From the NCBI RefSeq assembly GCF_016919705.1, contig NZ_CP070368.1:434001-498000 (forward strand): 64,000 nucleotides of DNA. Reading direction: 5' to 3'. Under the pieces are notes generated by a model. It worked only from the letters and a program-made list of their open reading frames with translations. It was not told where the DNA came from and ran no database searches. This DNA is from Paracoccus methylovorus. GTDB taxonomy: Bacteria; Pseudomonadota; Alphaproteobacteria; Rhodobacterales; Rhodobacteraceae. A program made the translations under genes and the position numbers. Below, piece by piece: positions 18,602 to 27,639 of this stretch (positions are counted from its first letter, which is position 1; every line of letters begins with the position of its first letter).

Positions 18602-20419
18602 ATGTGCGGCATCATCGGAATTCTGGGTGGGCACGAAGTCTCTCCGCAACTGGTCGAGGCGCTGAAGCGGCTGGAATATCGCGGCTATGACAGCGCAGGG
18701 GTGGCGACGGTGGATGGTTCGGGGCGTCTGGACCGCCGCCGCGCCGTGGGCAAGCTGGTGAACCTGTCGGATCGGCTGGTGCATGAACCGCTGACTGGCC
18801 ACGCTGGCATCGGCCACACCCGCTGGGCCACCCATGGCGCCGCGACCGAGGCCAACGCCCACCCCCATCGCCGTGGGCCTGTCGCCGTGGTCCATAACGG
18901 CATCATCGAGAATTTTCGCGAATTGCGCGATGAGGTGGTCGCGCTGGGCATGCAGCCGGAATCGCAGACCGATACCGAAACCGTGGCGCTGCTGACCGCT
19001 TGGCACATGGGGCAGGGCATGGACCCGGTTGCGGCGGCGCGCGCGACGCTGAGGCGGCTGCATGGCGCATTCGCGCTGGCCTTTTTGTTCGAGGGCGAGC
19101 CCGACCTGATGATCGGCGCGCGTAAGGGCAGCCCGCTGGCGGTCGGTCATGGCGAAAGCGAAATGTTCCTTGGCTCGGACGCCATCGCGCTGGCGCCCTT
19201 TACCGACCGGATCACCTATCTTGATGACGGCGATCATGTCGTCATCCGCCGTGCAGGCGCCCAGATCTTCGACGCCGATGGCCGCCCCGCCAATCGCGAG
19301 ATCCAGCAGATCGACGTGGGGGCGACGCAGATCGACAAGGCCGGCTATCGCCACTTCATGGCCAAGGAAATCGCCGAGCAGCCGGTGGTGTTGGGCGATG
19401 CGCTGAATCATTACATCAAGGGCGACCGGATCATTTTGCCCGAGGCGCTGGATTTCCGCGACGTCGACCGGCTGACGCTGGTGGGCTGCGGCACGGCCTT
19501 TTATGCCGCGCATGTGGCGCGCTATTGGTTCGAGACGCTGGCCGGCCTGCCCTGCGATCTGGATGTGGCATCCGAATTCCGCTATCGCGAGCCGCCGCTG
19601 TCCCCGAAAAGTTGGGCGATCTTTGTCAGCCAGTCGGGCGAAACCGCCGACACGCTGGCGGCGCTGCATTACGCCCGTAACAAGGTGGCCCAGACCGTAG
19701 GGGTTGTGAACGTGGGCACCTCGGCCATTGCGCGCGACGCCGACATCGCCCTGCCCACGCTGGCGGGGATCGAGGTGGGCGTGGCCTCCTCGAAAGCCTT
19801 TACCTGCCAGCTTGCGGTGCTGGCGGTGCTGGCGCTCAAGGCGGCGCGGGATCGCGGCCGGCTGTCGGAGGCAGAGTTGGCGGCGCATCTGGCCGATCTG
19901 CGGTCTTTGCCGGGTCTGCTGAACCAGGCGCTTGCGGTCAGCGACGAATGCCGTCGCCTTGCCGGCTGGCTGTCAGAGGCGCAGGACGTGCTGTATCTGG
20001 GCCGCGGGGCGCTTTACCCGGTGGCGCTGGAGGGTGCGCTGAAGCTCAAGGAGCTCAGCTATATCCATGCCGAGGGCTATGCTTCGGGCGAGCTGAAACA
20101 TGGTCCCATCGCGCTGATCGACCGCAATGTGCCGGTCGTGGTGCTGGCGCCGCGCGACGGGCTGTTCGAAAAGACCGTCTCGAACATGCAAGAGGTGATG
20201 GCGCGGCATGGTCAGGTGCTGCTGATCTCGGATGCCGAGGGGCTGGAAAGCGGCGGCCATGGGGCGCGTGCCAAGCTGGCCATGCCTTCTGGCGGCGGGA
20301 CATTCCAGCCGATCCTTTATGCCGTGCCGATGCAATATCTGGCCTATCACACGGCTGTGGCGAAAGGCACGGATGTCGACCAGCCGCGCAATCTGGCGAA
20401 ATCGGTGACGGTGGAATAG
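18602..20419 (+). CDS. glmS: Glutamine--fructose-6-phosphate aminotransferase, isomerizing (605 aa)
   Basis: Makes glucosamine-6-phosphate from fructose-6-phosphate and glutamine, the entry step to amino-sugar synthesis. The N-terminal glutaminase exposes the nucleophile Cys2 (MCGIIGILGG) and has HTRWATHG and HNGIIENFRELR. Two SIS domains follow, with GCGTAFYAA, SQSGETADTLAAL and the C-terminal signature LAKSVTVE. It directly follows glmU. No ribozyme-like leader is possible in the 2-nt gap. The stop codon lies inside a hairpin shared with the convergent peptidase gene. Confidence 0.99.
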   Translation: MCGIIGILGGHEVSPQLVEALKRLEYRGYDSAGVATVDGSGRLDRRRAVGKLVNLSDRLVHEPLTGHAGIGHTRWATHGAATEANAHPHRRGPVAVVHNGIIENFRELRDEVVALGMQPESQTDTETVALLTAWHMGQGMDPVAAARATLRRLHGAFALAFLFEGEPDLMIGARKGSPLAVGHGESEMFLGSDAIALAPFTDRITYLDDGDHVVIRRAGAQIFDADGRPANREIQQIDVGATQIDKAGYRHFMAKEIAEQPVVLGDALNHYIKGDRIILPEALDFRDVDRLTLVGCGTAFYAAHVARYWFETLAGLPCDLDVASEFRYREPPLSPKSWAIFVSQSGETADTLAALHYARNKVAQTVGVVNVGTSAIARDADIALPTLAGIEVGVASSKAFTCQLAVLAVLALKAARDRGRLSEAELAAHLADLRSLPGLLNQALAVSDECRRLAGWLSEAQDVLYLGRGALYPVALEGALKLKELSYIHAEGYASGELKHGPIALIDRNVPVVVLAPRDGLFEKTVSNMQEVMARHGQVLLISDAEGLESGGHGARAKLAMPSGGGTFQPILYAVPMQYLAYHTAVAKGTDVDQPRNLAKSVTVE

Positions 20420-20433
20420 GGCCTGCGCCCTAT
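20416..20433. terminator. Bidirectional hairpin containing both stop codons of a convergent pair
   Basis: Perfect 7-bp stem ATAGGGC / GCCCTAT with a 4-nt loop. The left arm holds the glmS TAG (20417-20419) and the right arm holds the minus-strand TAG of the P1 peptidase (20430-20432). There is no T-run. Confidence 0.6.
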
Positions 20434-21413
20434 CCGTCGCGCCAGCAAGGTTGCAGATCGCCCGGGCGCGGGCTTGCCGCATGGACGCCGCGCGCGATGG
20501 CGCGGGCCAGTGTGCAGGCGGCAGCGTGGCCCAGTAGAAACGGGTTCAGCGCCGGGTCGGGCAGGGGTATTGCGCCGGTTGAAACGGCAAAGACCAGATC
20601 GCCGTCGAAAGGCGTGTGACTGGGCACGATGGCGCGCGCCATGCCGTCCTGCGCCGCGGTGGCCAGCCGGGTCAGCCCGGCCTTGTCCAATGCCGCGTCG
20701 GTGGCGACGATGGCGATGGTCGTCGCCTCGCCCAGCCGTTTCGCCGGTGTCGGTTCATGGCTGGCAGGGTAGGGGCCGGACAGGCCAAGCCCGCCGAATT
20801 CGCCCCCAAGCTCCCACGGGGCGGCCCAGAACTGCCGCGAATCGCCCGCCGTGACCGATCCCAGCGCGTTTACCACCACCAGTGCGCCGATGGTGATGCC
20901 GCATTCCAGCACCGTCGAGGCCGAGCCCAGTCCGCCCTTCCACCGATGCGTCATCGCGCCCGTGCCTGCACCCTGACTGCCCAAGGGGAAATCGAGGCTT
21001 GCCGCCGCCAACGCTGCGCGGCCCAGGCTGGGGTAGGGGTTGGTTCTCCACCCCTTGTCGCCGCCGTTCAGCAGGTCAAAGACGATGGCGCCGGGGACGA
21101 TCGGCACGCGCACCGGGCCGACCTGAAAGCCCCGGCCCATGTCCCGCAAGCCATCCGCCACGCCGTCGCATGCGGCCAGCCCAAAGGCCGAGCCGCCCGA
21201 AAGTACCAGCGCATCGACGCCCTGCACCAACTTGTCGGGGGCCAGCAGGTCGGTTTCCCGCGTGCCGGGCGCGCCGCCCATGATGCTGACGCCGCAGGTA
21301 AAGGGTGCATGGCCCAGCAGCACGGTGCTGCCTGACCGCAGCGCGTCGTCGTGGGCGTTGCCGACGCTCAGGCCGGAAACATCGGTAATCAGGTTTCGCG
21401 GTCCGGGGTGCAT
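20430..21413 (-). CDS. P1 family (DmpA/NylC-like) peptidase (327 aa)
   Basis: N-terminal-nucleophile hydrolase of the P1 (S58) family, made as a precursor that cuts itself into two chains. Family blocks are ITDVSGLSVGNA, GGAPGTRETDLL, LSGGSAFGLAACDGV, VVVNALGSV and HTPFDGDLVFAVSTG. The predicted nucleophile is a Thr in ATTIAIVATDA near residue 235, after a proline-rich linker. Known members act on D-aminopeptides, beta-peptides or nylon oligomers, and this substrate is unknown. It is divergent from msrA. Confidence 0.88.
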   Translation of the reverse strand: MHPGPRNLITDVSGLSVGNAHDDALRSGSTVLLGHAPFTCGVSIMGGAPGTRETDLLAPDKLVQGVDALVLSGGSAFGLAACDGVADGLRDMGRGFQVGPVRVPIVPGAIVFDLLNGGDKGWRTNPYPSLGRAALAAASLDFPLGSQGAGTGAMTHRWKGGLGSASTVLECGITIGALVVVNALGSVTAGDSRQFWAAPWELGGEFGGLGLSGPYPASHEPTPAKRLGEATTIAIVATDAALDKAGLTRLATAAQDGMARAIVPSHTPFDGDLVFAVSTGAIPLPDPALNPFLLGHAAACTLARAIARGVHAASPRPGDLQPCWRDG

Positions 21414-21565
21414 GGGGGCCTCTTGCAGGTCGGTCGGCCCCTACTCTGGCAGATGCGCCCGGCCCGCTGCAAGCCGGGGACCTGAACCCACATGCCTATT
21501 CCAGCGTTGCGCGACCGGGGCGTCGCCCCTACCTAATGCGACAGGATATGCGAAAGGACGCGACC

Positions 21566-22150
21566 ATGAGTGCCCCTATTCACAGGATATTTGGCCGGCC
21601 GCTGGATGCCGAAATGCCCAAGGGATACGATCAGGCGATTTTCGGCATGGGCTGCTATTGGGGTGTCGAGCGGCTGTTCTGGCAGCAGGATGGCGTCTGG
21701 CTGACCGAAGTGGGCTTTGCCGGCGGTGATACCGAAAATCCCAGCTACAAGCAGGTTTGCGCCGGAACCACCGGCCACGCCGAGGTGGTGCGGGTGGTCT
21801 ATGACAGCTCGCGCGTCAGCTATGAGCGGTTGTTGCAGATTTTCTGGGAAAACCATGACCCCACGCAGGGCAACCGACAGGGTAACGATGTCGGCTCGCA
21901 ATACCGCTCGCTCATCATGTATTTCAACGACAGCCAGAAGGTGGCGGCGGAACTCAGCAAGGCCGATTACGGAAACCGGCTGGCGGTGGATGGCTATCCC
22001 CGCATCACCACCCAGATCATCCCGCCCGGTCCCTTTTGGCGGGCCGAGGATGACCATCAGCAATATCTCGACCGCTATCCGAATGGCTATTGCGGCTTGC
22101 GCGGCACGGGTGTCAAAGCGCCCTTGACCGATATAGCCGAGGGACATTGA
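21566..22150 (+). CDS. msrA: Peptide-methionine (S)-S-oxide reductase MsrA (194 aa)
   Basis: Repairs methionine sulfoxide in oxidised proteins. The catalytic Cys is in GMGCYWGVERLFW (the usual GCFWG with Tyr for Phe), followed by GFAGGDTENPSYKQVC, HAEVVRVVYD and the WENHDPTQGNRQGNDVGSQYRS block. The ATG at 21566 is chosen because AAGGA lies 7 nt upstream and the mature fold starts here; two upstream ATGs in the same frame are weaker. The next ATG follows directly after its stop, so msrA and prmA form an operon. Confidence 0.97.
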   Translation: MSAPIHRIFGRPLDAEMPKGYDQAIFGMGCYWGVERLFWQQDGVWLTEVGFAGGDTENPSYKQVCAGTTGHAEVVRVVYDSSRVSYERLLQIFWENHDPTQGNRQGNDVGSQYRSLIMYFNDSQKVAAELSKADYGNRLAVDGYPRITTQIIPPGPFWRAEDDHQQYLDRYPNGYCGLRGTGVKAPLTDIAEGH

Positions 22151-23020
22151 ATGGCGACCTGGACCGCGCTGACCCACACCAAAGGCCGCGAGGCGGCCGA
22201 GGCGCTTGCCGAGGCGGGCGAGGAGCTGACGCCCGAACCCGTCGGCAGCGGCGTTTTTGAGATCGAGGACGGCTCGGACCGTTGGGAGGTGGGGCTGTAT
22301 TTCACCGAAAGCCCCGACGACGTGGGGTTGGCGCTGTTGGCCGCCGCCTGGGGGGCTGAGCCCTTTGTGGTGTCGGAACTGCCCGAGGTGGACTGGGTGG
22401 CCCATGTCAAGCGCGAGCTTTCACCGGTCGAGGCGGGGCGATTTTTTGTCCATGGCGGTCATGATGCCGAAAAGGTGCCCGATGGCGCTGAAGCACTGCT
22501 GATCGAGGCGGCGATGGCCTTTGGCACCGGCCATCATGCAACGACCAAGGGTTGCCTTCTGGCGCTGGATCGCCTGATCGCAGATGGCGCGTCCCCGCAG
22601 CGCATCGTCGATATAGGCTGCGGCACGGCGGTTCTGGCCATGGCTGCGGCCCGGGTCTTTCCGGTGATCGTGCTGGCGGGCGACATCGATCCGCAGGCGG
22701 TGGACGTGGCGCGCGCCAATGTCATCGCCAACGGGCTGGACGGGCGTGTCGAATGCGTCGAGGCGGTGGGCTTCGATCATCCACTGATCGAAAACGCCGC
22801 ACCTTTCGACCTGATCTTTGCCAATATCCTGAAACAGCCGCTGATCGATCTGGTGCCGGACATGGCGCGCTATCTTGCGCCGGGCGGCAGGGCGATCTTG
22901 TCGGGCATCCTGACGACCCAGGCCGACGACGTGATCGCCGCATATGCGGCCGGCGGCCTGCGGCTGGAACAGCGCGACGATCTGGGCGAATGGTCCACCC
23001 TTGTCGTCCAGCGCAACTGA
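22151..23020 (+). CDS. prmA: Ribosomal protein L11 methyltransferase, PrmA-like (289 aa)
   Basis: SAM-dependent N-methyltransferase acting on ribosomal protein L11. An N-terminal substrate-binding region (about residues 1-90) leads to the Rossmann methyltransferase core with FGTGHHATTKGCLLAL, VDIGCGTAVLAMAAA, GDIDPQAVDVA, and the catalytic loop FANILKQPL. It starts on the base after the msrA stop. The substrate is inferred from the family; length agrees. Confidence 0.93.
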   Translation: MATWTALTHTKGREAAEALAEAGEELTPEPVGSGVFEIEDGSDRWEVGLYFTESPDDVGLALLAAAWGAEPFVVSELPEVDWVAHVKRELSPVEAGRFFVHGGHDAEKVPDGAEALLIEAAMAFGTGHHATTKGCLLALDRLIADGASPQRIVDIGCGTAVLAMAAARVFPVIVLAGDIDPQAVDVARANVIANGLDGRVECVEAVGFDHPLIENAAPFDLIFANILKQPLIDLVPDMARYLAPGGRAILSGILTTQADDVIAAYAAGGLRLEQRDDLGEWSTLVVQRN

Positions 23021-23036
23021 CCGCTGAAAATACTAA

Positions 23037-23058
23037 AGGCGGCCTTGCGGGGCCGCCT
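23037..23058 (+). terminator. Hairpin terminator after prmA
   Basis: Stem AGGCGGCC / GGCCGCCT with a 6-nt loop, 17 nt after the stop codon. It is followed by GTTCGCT, so the T-run is weak. It lies between prmA and the convergent DUF1127 gene. Confidence 0.7.
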
Positions 23059-23137
23059 GTTCGCTATGCCCTGATGGGGCAAAAAGAAGGACCGTCTCGG
23101 CGCTTTGTGCAGCCGGTTTCTCGTCCTTGGCCGCCGC

Positions 23138-23332
23138 TTAGCGTGCGTGGGCAATCCGCTCGATATCACCGCGGCACAGGCCGATATCGTCCAGCTCGCG
23201 ATCCGAAAGACGGCTCAGCGCGTTCCGCGTCACGCGCGCATCGTTCCAAGCAGACAGGCCCGCCCAGATTTTCGAGCCAATACCGAAAGAGCCCGCCCCG
23301 CTATGGATGCGGTTCGTGTCAATCGCCGACAT
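23138..23332 (-). CDS. DUF1127 (YjiS-like) small protein (64 aa)
   Basis: Second small DUF1127 protein of the window. The signature is ALSRLSDRELDDIGLCRGDIERIA at the C-terminus, after a short amphipathic region with WAGLSAWNDARVTRNAL. The ATG at 23332 has AAGGTGA upstream. The 239 nt between it and rsmE hold no other gene and probably carry its promoter. In family terms it is a small basic protein with possible RNA-related function; its role here is unknown. Confidence 0.85.
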   Translation of the reverse strand: MSAIDTNRIHSGAGSFGIGSKIWAGLSAWNDARVTRNALSRLSDRELDDIGLCRGDIERIAHAR

Positions 23333-23571
23333 AGTTTTTCACCTTGAGATCATTGCCCATTCATCGGGCGCTTCGTTGATGCATCAGCATATAGGCCGGG
23401 CAGTTTGCTAAAACCACGCACAAAGGGGCATCTCTGCCATGCAGCTTGTGCATAAGAGGCCGGATTTATTTACTTTTTGCGACAATTGGGCAAAAGCGAT
23501 GCTGCGCCGCAACATTCTTCTGCCAAGATCGGACTTTTTGGGGAAAGATTGCGCTTTTCAGACCGGTTGGT

Positions 23572-24291
23572 TCAGCGCCAATCGCCCAAGGATGCCTGCC
23601 ACAGTGCCAGTGACGCAACGGCAGCAGTGTCCGCCCGCAGAATTCGCGGTCCCAGAGAGATGCGGGTGACGCATTCCATGGTGCAAAGGCGCCGGCGCTC
23701 TGATTCTGACCAGCCGCCTTCGGGTCCGATGAGAATCGCCCAAGCGCCATGCGGCAGCCCCGAAAGCACCTGCGCCGGGCCGGCCAGCGCCTCATCTGCC
23801 CAAAGAATCCGCCTTTCCATGTCCCAGCCGTCCAGCAGCCGGGCAAGCGGCACCAGATCACAGACCTCGGGAACAAAGGTGCCGCCGCATTGCTCGGCGG
23901 CCTCGACGGCATGGGCTTGCAGGCGGTCCTGCCGGATGCGCTCCGAGTTGGTGTGATCGGTCTGCACCGGCAGGATGCGGGCCGCGCCCAGTTCGGCGGC
24001 CTTCTCGACGATGAAATCGGTTCGCGTCTTTTTGATCGGTGCGAAGATCAGCCACAGGTCCGGCGGGTCAAGCTGTGGCGCGGTCTGATGCAGCGCGACC
24101 ATTTCGCCGTTACGCTTTGCCAGTCGCTCGATGCGCGCCAGCCATTCGCCGTCGCGGCCGTTGAATACTGAAATCTCGGCCCCCGGGGCCTGCCGCATCA
24201 CCGATGAAAGGTAATGCGCCTGATCGGCATTCAGCTCGACGGCTTGTCCCTCGGCCAGCGGGTGATCTATGAACAGTCTGATTTTCGCCAT
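23572..24291 (-). CDS. rsmE: 16S rRNA (uracil(1498)-N(3))-methyltransferase (239 aa)
   Basis: SPOUT-fold enzyme methylating U1498 of 16S rRNA. It has an N-terminal PUA-like part (ADQAHYLSSVMRQAPG) and a knotted SAM site with KTRTDFIVEKAAELG, QTDHTNSERI, EQCGGTFVPEV and ILIGPEGGWSESE, ending in ILRADTAAVASLALWQ. The start is the ATG at 24289-24291, where the conserved MAKIRLFI begins. It is head-to-head with ubiA, the two start codons being only 16 nt apart. Confidence 0.95.
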   Translation of the reverse strand: MAKIRLFIDHPLAEGQAVELNADQAHYLSSVMRQAPGAEISVFNGRDGEWLARIERLAKRNGEMVALHQTAPQLDPPDLWLIFAPIKKTRTDFIVEKAAELGAARILPVQTDHTNSERIRQDRLQAHAVEAAEQCGGTFVPEVCDLVPLARLLDGWDMERRILWADEALAGPAQVLSGLPHGAWAILIGPEGGWSESERRRLCTMECVTRISLGPRILRADTAAVASLALWQASLGDWR

Positions 24292-24307
24292 GATGAGGCG
24301 CAGCCTA

Positions 24308-25264
24308 ATGCAGACCGACTGTCCGACGCCAGAGGGCCCAAGCACCGTAGCCGACGCGCCTCCCGATAATTGGGTGGACCGCTACGCTCCGCCAGATTGG
24401 AGACCGTGGCTGCGCCTGTCGCGTGCCGACCGGCCGATCGGGACGTGGCTGTTGCTGCTGCCCTGCTGGTGGGGCATCGGTCTGGCGATGATTGCCGGCC
24501 AGCCCAGTTGGCGCGACCTGTGGATCGCCGTGGCCTGTGGCGTCGGCGCGGTGCTGATGCGCGGCGCGGGTTGCACCTGGAACGACATCACCGATCGCGA
24601 CATCGACGACAAGGTGGCGCGTACCCGCTCGCGTCCCATTCCCTCCGGGCAGGTGACGGTCAAGGGGGCGGTGATCTGGCTGGCGGCGCAGTCGCTTGCG
24701 GGGTTTGCGATCCTGCTGACACTCGGCGGGGCGGCCATTGCCCTGGGCGTGGCGTCGCTGGCGCTGGTGGCTGTCTATCCCTTTGCCAAGCGTTTCACAT
24801 GGTGGCCGCAGATGTTTCTGGGCCTTGCCTTCAACTGGGGGGTGCTGCTGGCTTGGGCCGCGCATACCGGAAATCTGGCGCCCGCACCGGTGCTGGCCTA
24901 TCTGGCGGGGATCTGCTGGACGATCTTTTACGATACCATCTATGCCCATCAGGATGCCGAGGATGATGCGCTGATCGGCGTGAAATCCACCGCGCGGCTG
25001 TTCGGAACGGATACGCCGCGCTGGCTATCGGTCTTTGGTACGGCTTCGGTGCTGCTATTGGCGCTGGCGGTGCTGGCGGCGGGACCGGCGGGCTTTGGCC
25101 TGTTGCTGGGCTTGTTGGGCGTCGTGGGTTTTGCCGCGCATCTGGCGTGGCAGTTGTGGAAATTCGACATGACCGACAACGCGGGTTGCCTGCGGCTATT
25201 CCGCTCGAATCGGGATGCCGGGCTGCTGGTTGCGCTGTTTCTTGCTTTGGCGGGGCTGGTCTGA
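24308..25264 (+). CDS. ubiA: 4-hydroxybenzoate polyprenyltransferase (318 aa)
   Basis: Inner-membrane prenyltransferase attaching the ubiquinone side chain to 4-hydroxybenzoate. It has the two Asp-rich Mg-diphosphate motifs, NDITDRDIDDKVARTRSRPI (about residues 94-113) and YDTIYAHQDAEDD (about residues 210-222), and seven or more hydrophobic helices. The ATG at 24308 has GAGG 9 nt upstream. Upstream ATGs in frame overlap rsmE and are rejected. Its promoter must lie within the rsmE coding region. Confidence 0.96.
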   Translation: MQTDCPTPEGPSTVADAPPDNWVDRYAPPDWRPWLRLSRADRPIGTWLLLLPCWWGIGLAMIAGQPSWRDLWIAVACGVGAVLMRGAGCTWNDITDRDIDDKVARTRSRPIPSGQVTVKGAVIWLAAQSLAGFAILLTLGGAAIALGVASLALVAVYPFAKRFTWWPQMFLGLAFNWGVLLAWAAHTGNLAPAPVLAYLAGICWTIFYDTIYAHQDAEDDALIGVKSTARLFGTDTPRWLSVFGTASVLLLALAVLAAGPAGFGLLLGLLGVVGFAAHLAWQLWKFDMTDNAGCLRLFRSNRDAGLLVALFLALAGLV

Positions 25265-25290
25265 TTGCGAAAAGCCGGCGCAGGGTTTAC

Positions 25291-27609
25291 ATGCGGCGGG
25301 TCGGAAACAGCCCGAAGGTCCACCGGATGGCCAGTCCCCAGCAATCCGCACGACGCCCCGCGCGTCGAAGCCCTGTCATTGTCACCAGCATGATCGCCAT
25401 CGTGGCGGCGGCTGGGCTGTCATTTTTGGGCGCGCGCGCGGCCGCGGATTTCATCGAGGCCAACGCGGCCCAGGATCTGCGCGCGGCATTGGCGGATTAC
25501 GATTGGGTGCAGGTCACGACCGACGGCTTGCAGGTGCAGCTTGAGGGTATCGCCCCCGACGAGGTGCAGAGGTTCCGCGCCCGTGCACGGGCCGAAACCG
25601 TGGTCGATGCGGGCCGGGTGATCGACAGGATGCAGGTTGCCGCCAGCGCCGAACTGGCCACTCCGGCCTTCGGGATCGAGCTATTGCGCAACGATCAAAG
25701 CATCTCGATCATCGGGCTGGTGCCATCGGATCTGGATCGCAATTCGATGGTCGAGCGGTTGAAACGCCAGACCGGCGCGGCCCAAGTCTCGGACCTGATG
25801 GAGAGCGCCGACTATCCGGTTCCTGACGGCTGGAAGGACGCATTTTCCTTTGGGCTGAGCGCAGCGCAACTGGCCAAGCGGGCCAAGGTCTCGATTTCGG
25901 CCGGAGAGGTTTCGATCCGCGCCATCACCGACAACCCGCGCGAAAAGCTGGAGCTGGAGAAGGCGCTGAATCGCGCCAAGCCGGCAGGTATCACGCTTAC
26001 AGCGGATATCACCGCGCCGCGTCCGGTGATCGCGCCCTTTACCCTGCGCTTTGTCAAGGATGCGACCGGCGCCCGTTTCGATGCCTGCGCTGCCGATACC
26101 GAAACCGCCCGCGACCGCATTCTTGAGGCCGGTCAGGCGGCCGGGGTGCCGGCCGAGGCGCAATGCACGTTGGGCCTGGGCGCGCCGTCGCCGCGATGGG
26201 CCGACGCCGCCGTTCCCGCCATCCGCGCTGTCGAGGCACTAGGGGCGGGCTCTGTCACCATTTCGGACACCGATGTGGCGCTGTTCGCCCCGGCCGAGGT
26301 CGAAACGGCAATGTTCGACGACGCCGCGGGTCGGCTGGAGGCGCTGCTGCCCCCGGCATTCACCCTTGTCGCTCAGCACCAAAACGCCAGCGAAGCCGAG
26401 GCGGGACCGGCCGAGTTTTCCGCCGTGGTCGATCCGGGCGGCGTCAGCCTGCGCGGCCGCATCACCGATGAGCGCATGCGCGACGCGGTGGAAAGTCTTG
26501 CGCGCGCGCGCTTTGGCCAGGTCGACAGCACGCTGCGCAGCGATGCCTCGGTGCCCGAGGGCTGGACGCTGCGTGCCATTGCCGCGCTTGAGGCGCTGGA
26601 CGGGCTGGAGCGGGGCGAGGCCAAAGTGACACGGGATCTGGTGCGGATCAGCGGCGTTTCGGGCAACCAGACCGCCTCGGATCTGGCGGCGGCGCGGCTG
26701 GCCCAGCGGCTGGGCGCGGGTGCGCGCTATGAACTGGCGATCCGTTACGACCGGCGCAAGGATCCGCTGCTTGGTCTGCCCTCGGGCATCGAATGCGTGG
26801 ATCGGCTGAACGCGGTGATGCAGCAATCCGAGATTGGCTTTGAGCCCAACAAATCGGTTATCGCGGGCGATCCCGGGCCGACCTTGTCGGGTCTGGCCGA
26901 AACCATGGCACAGTGTTCGGAATTCCGCATCGAGATCGGCGGTCATACCGATTCTCAGGGCTCCGAAGGGTTCAATGCGGAACTGTCGCGCGCCCGGGCG
27001 CAGGCGGTGCTGGCGGCGATGACCGAGGCGGGGATCGATACCACGAACATGACCGCGAAAGGTTATGGCGAAAGCCAGCCCATCGCGGATAACGATACCG
27101 ATGCCGGGCGCGAAGCGAATCGGCGTATCGAGTTCCTGCTGCTGGCGGACGATCCGGTCATGGTCGAGGCACCCGCCCCCGCCGAACTGGTCAAAGGCGT
27201 GACCGACAGTGCAGAGGTCGTGGCGGCGCGAACCCAGGCGGCTGCGCTGCATGCCGCGACCGCCGTCATCGGCCCTGCCTTGGGTGTGCCCACCGATCCC
27301 GAGGCCGCCATGTATGCTGCGACGGAACCCCTGCGCGTGCTGCTGTCCGGCATAGATCTGTCCCGCGTCGCAAGCCGCCCCGTGCAAGAGGCGGTGCTGC
27401 CAGAGTTGCCGGCGCTGCGGGCCGCGACCTTGCCTGTGGCGAGCCTGCTGCCCGAAGGGGCAGAGGTGGTCGGGCCGGTCGAGGCCGCCACCCGTCCGGC
27501 CGAGGCGGCGCTGGTCGGGGCGGCCATCAATGCGGCAACCATACCCGCGCGCGATGCACTGCACGTGAACCGCCCCTTGCCGCGTCCCGAATCGCCCTCG
27601 ACGCCATGA
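25291..27609 (+). CDS. Large OmpA-family / BON-like envelope protein (772 aa)
   Basis: Envelope protein anchored by one N-terminal hydrophobic segment (IVTSMIAIVAAAGLSFLGA) after an Arg-rich start. The long middle (about residues 60-500) shows repeated alpha/beta units that look BON-like (for example LQVQLEGIAPDEVQRFRARA and GVSLRGRITDERMRDAVESLA). The OmpA peptidoglycan-binding domain is clear near residues 510-630, with EIGFEPNKSVI, IEIGGHTDSQGSEGFNAELSRARAQAV, KGYGESQPIADN and REANRRIEFLL. An Ala/Glu/Pro-rich tail of about 130 residues follows. The ATG at 25327 with GAAGG upstream is an alternative start. The gene downstream encodes a small coiled-coil membrane protein. Confidence 0.85.
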   Translation: MRRVGNSPKVHRMASPQQSARRPARRSPVIVTSMIAIVAAAGLSFLGARAAADFIEANAAQDLRAALADYDWVQVTTDGLQVQLEGIAPDEVQRFRARARAETVVDAGRVIDRMQVAASAELATPAFGIELLRNDQSISIIGLVPSDLDRNSMVERLKRQTGAAQVSDLMESADYPVPDGWKDAFSFGLSAAQLAKRAKVSISAGEVSIRAITDNPREKLELEKALNRAKPAGITLTADITAPRPVIAPFTLRFVKDATGARFDACAADTETARDRILEAGQAAGVPAEAQCTLGLGAPSPRWADAAVPAIRAVEALGAGSVTISDTDVALFAPAEVETAMFDDAAGRLEALLPPAFTLVAQHQNASEAEAGPAEFSAVVDPGGVSLRGRITDERMRDAVESLARARFGQVDSTLRSDASVPEGWTLRAIAALEALDGLERGEAKVTRDLVRISGVSGNQTASDLAAARLAQRLGAGARYELAIRYDRRKDPLLGLPSGIECVDRLNAVMQQSEIGFEPNKSVIAGDPGPTLSGLAETMAQCSEFRIEIGGHTDSQGSEGFNAELSRARAQAVLAAMTEAGIDTTNMTAKGYGESQPIADNDTDAGREANRRIEFLLLADDPVMVEAPAPAELVKGVTDSAEVVAARTQAAALHAATAVIGPALGVPTDPEAAMYAATEPLRVLLSGIDLSRVASRPVQEAVLPELPALRAATLPVASLLPEGAEVVGPVEAATRPAEAALVGAAINAATIPARDALHVNRPLPRPESPSTP

Positions 27610-27639
27610 TCCGCAACCCCTTGCCCTGAAGCCGCCCGC

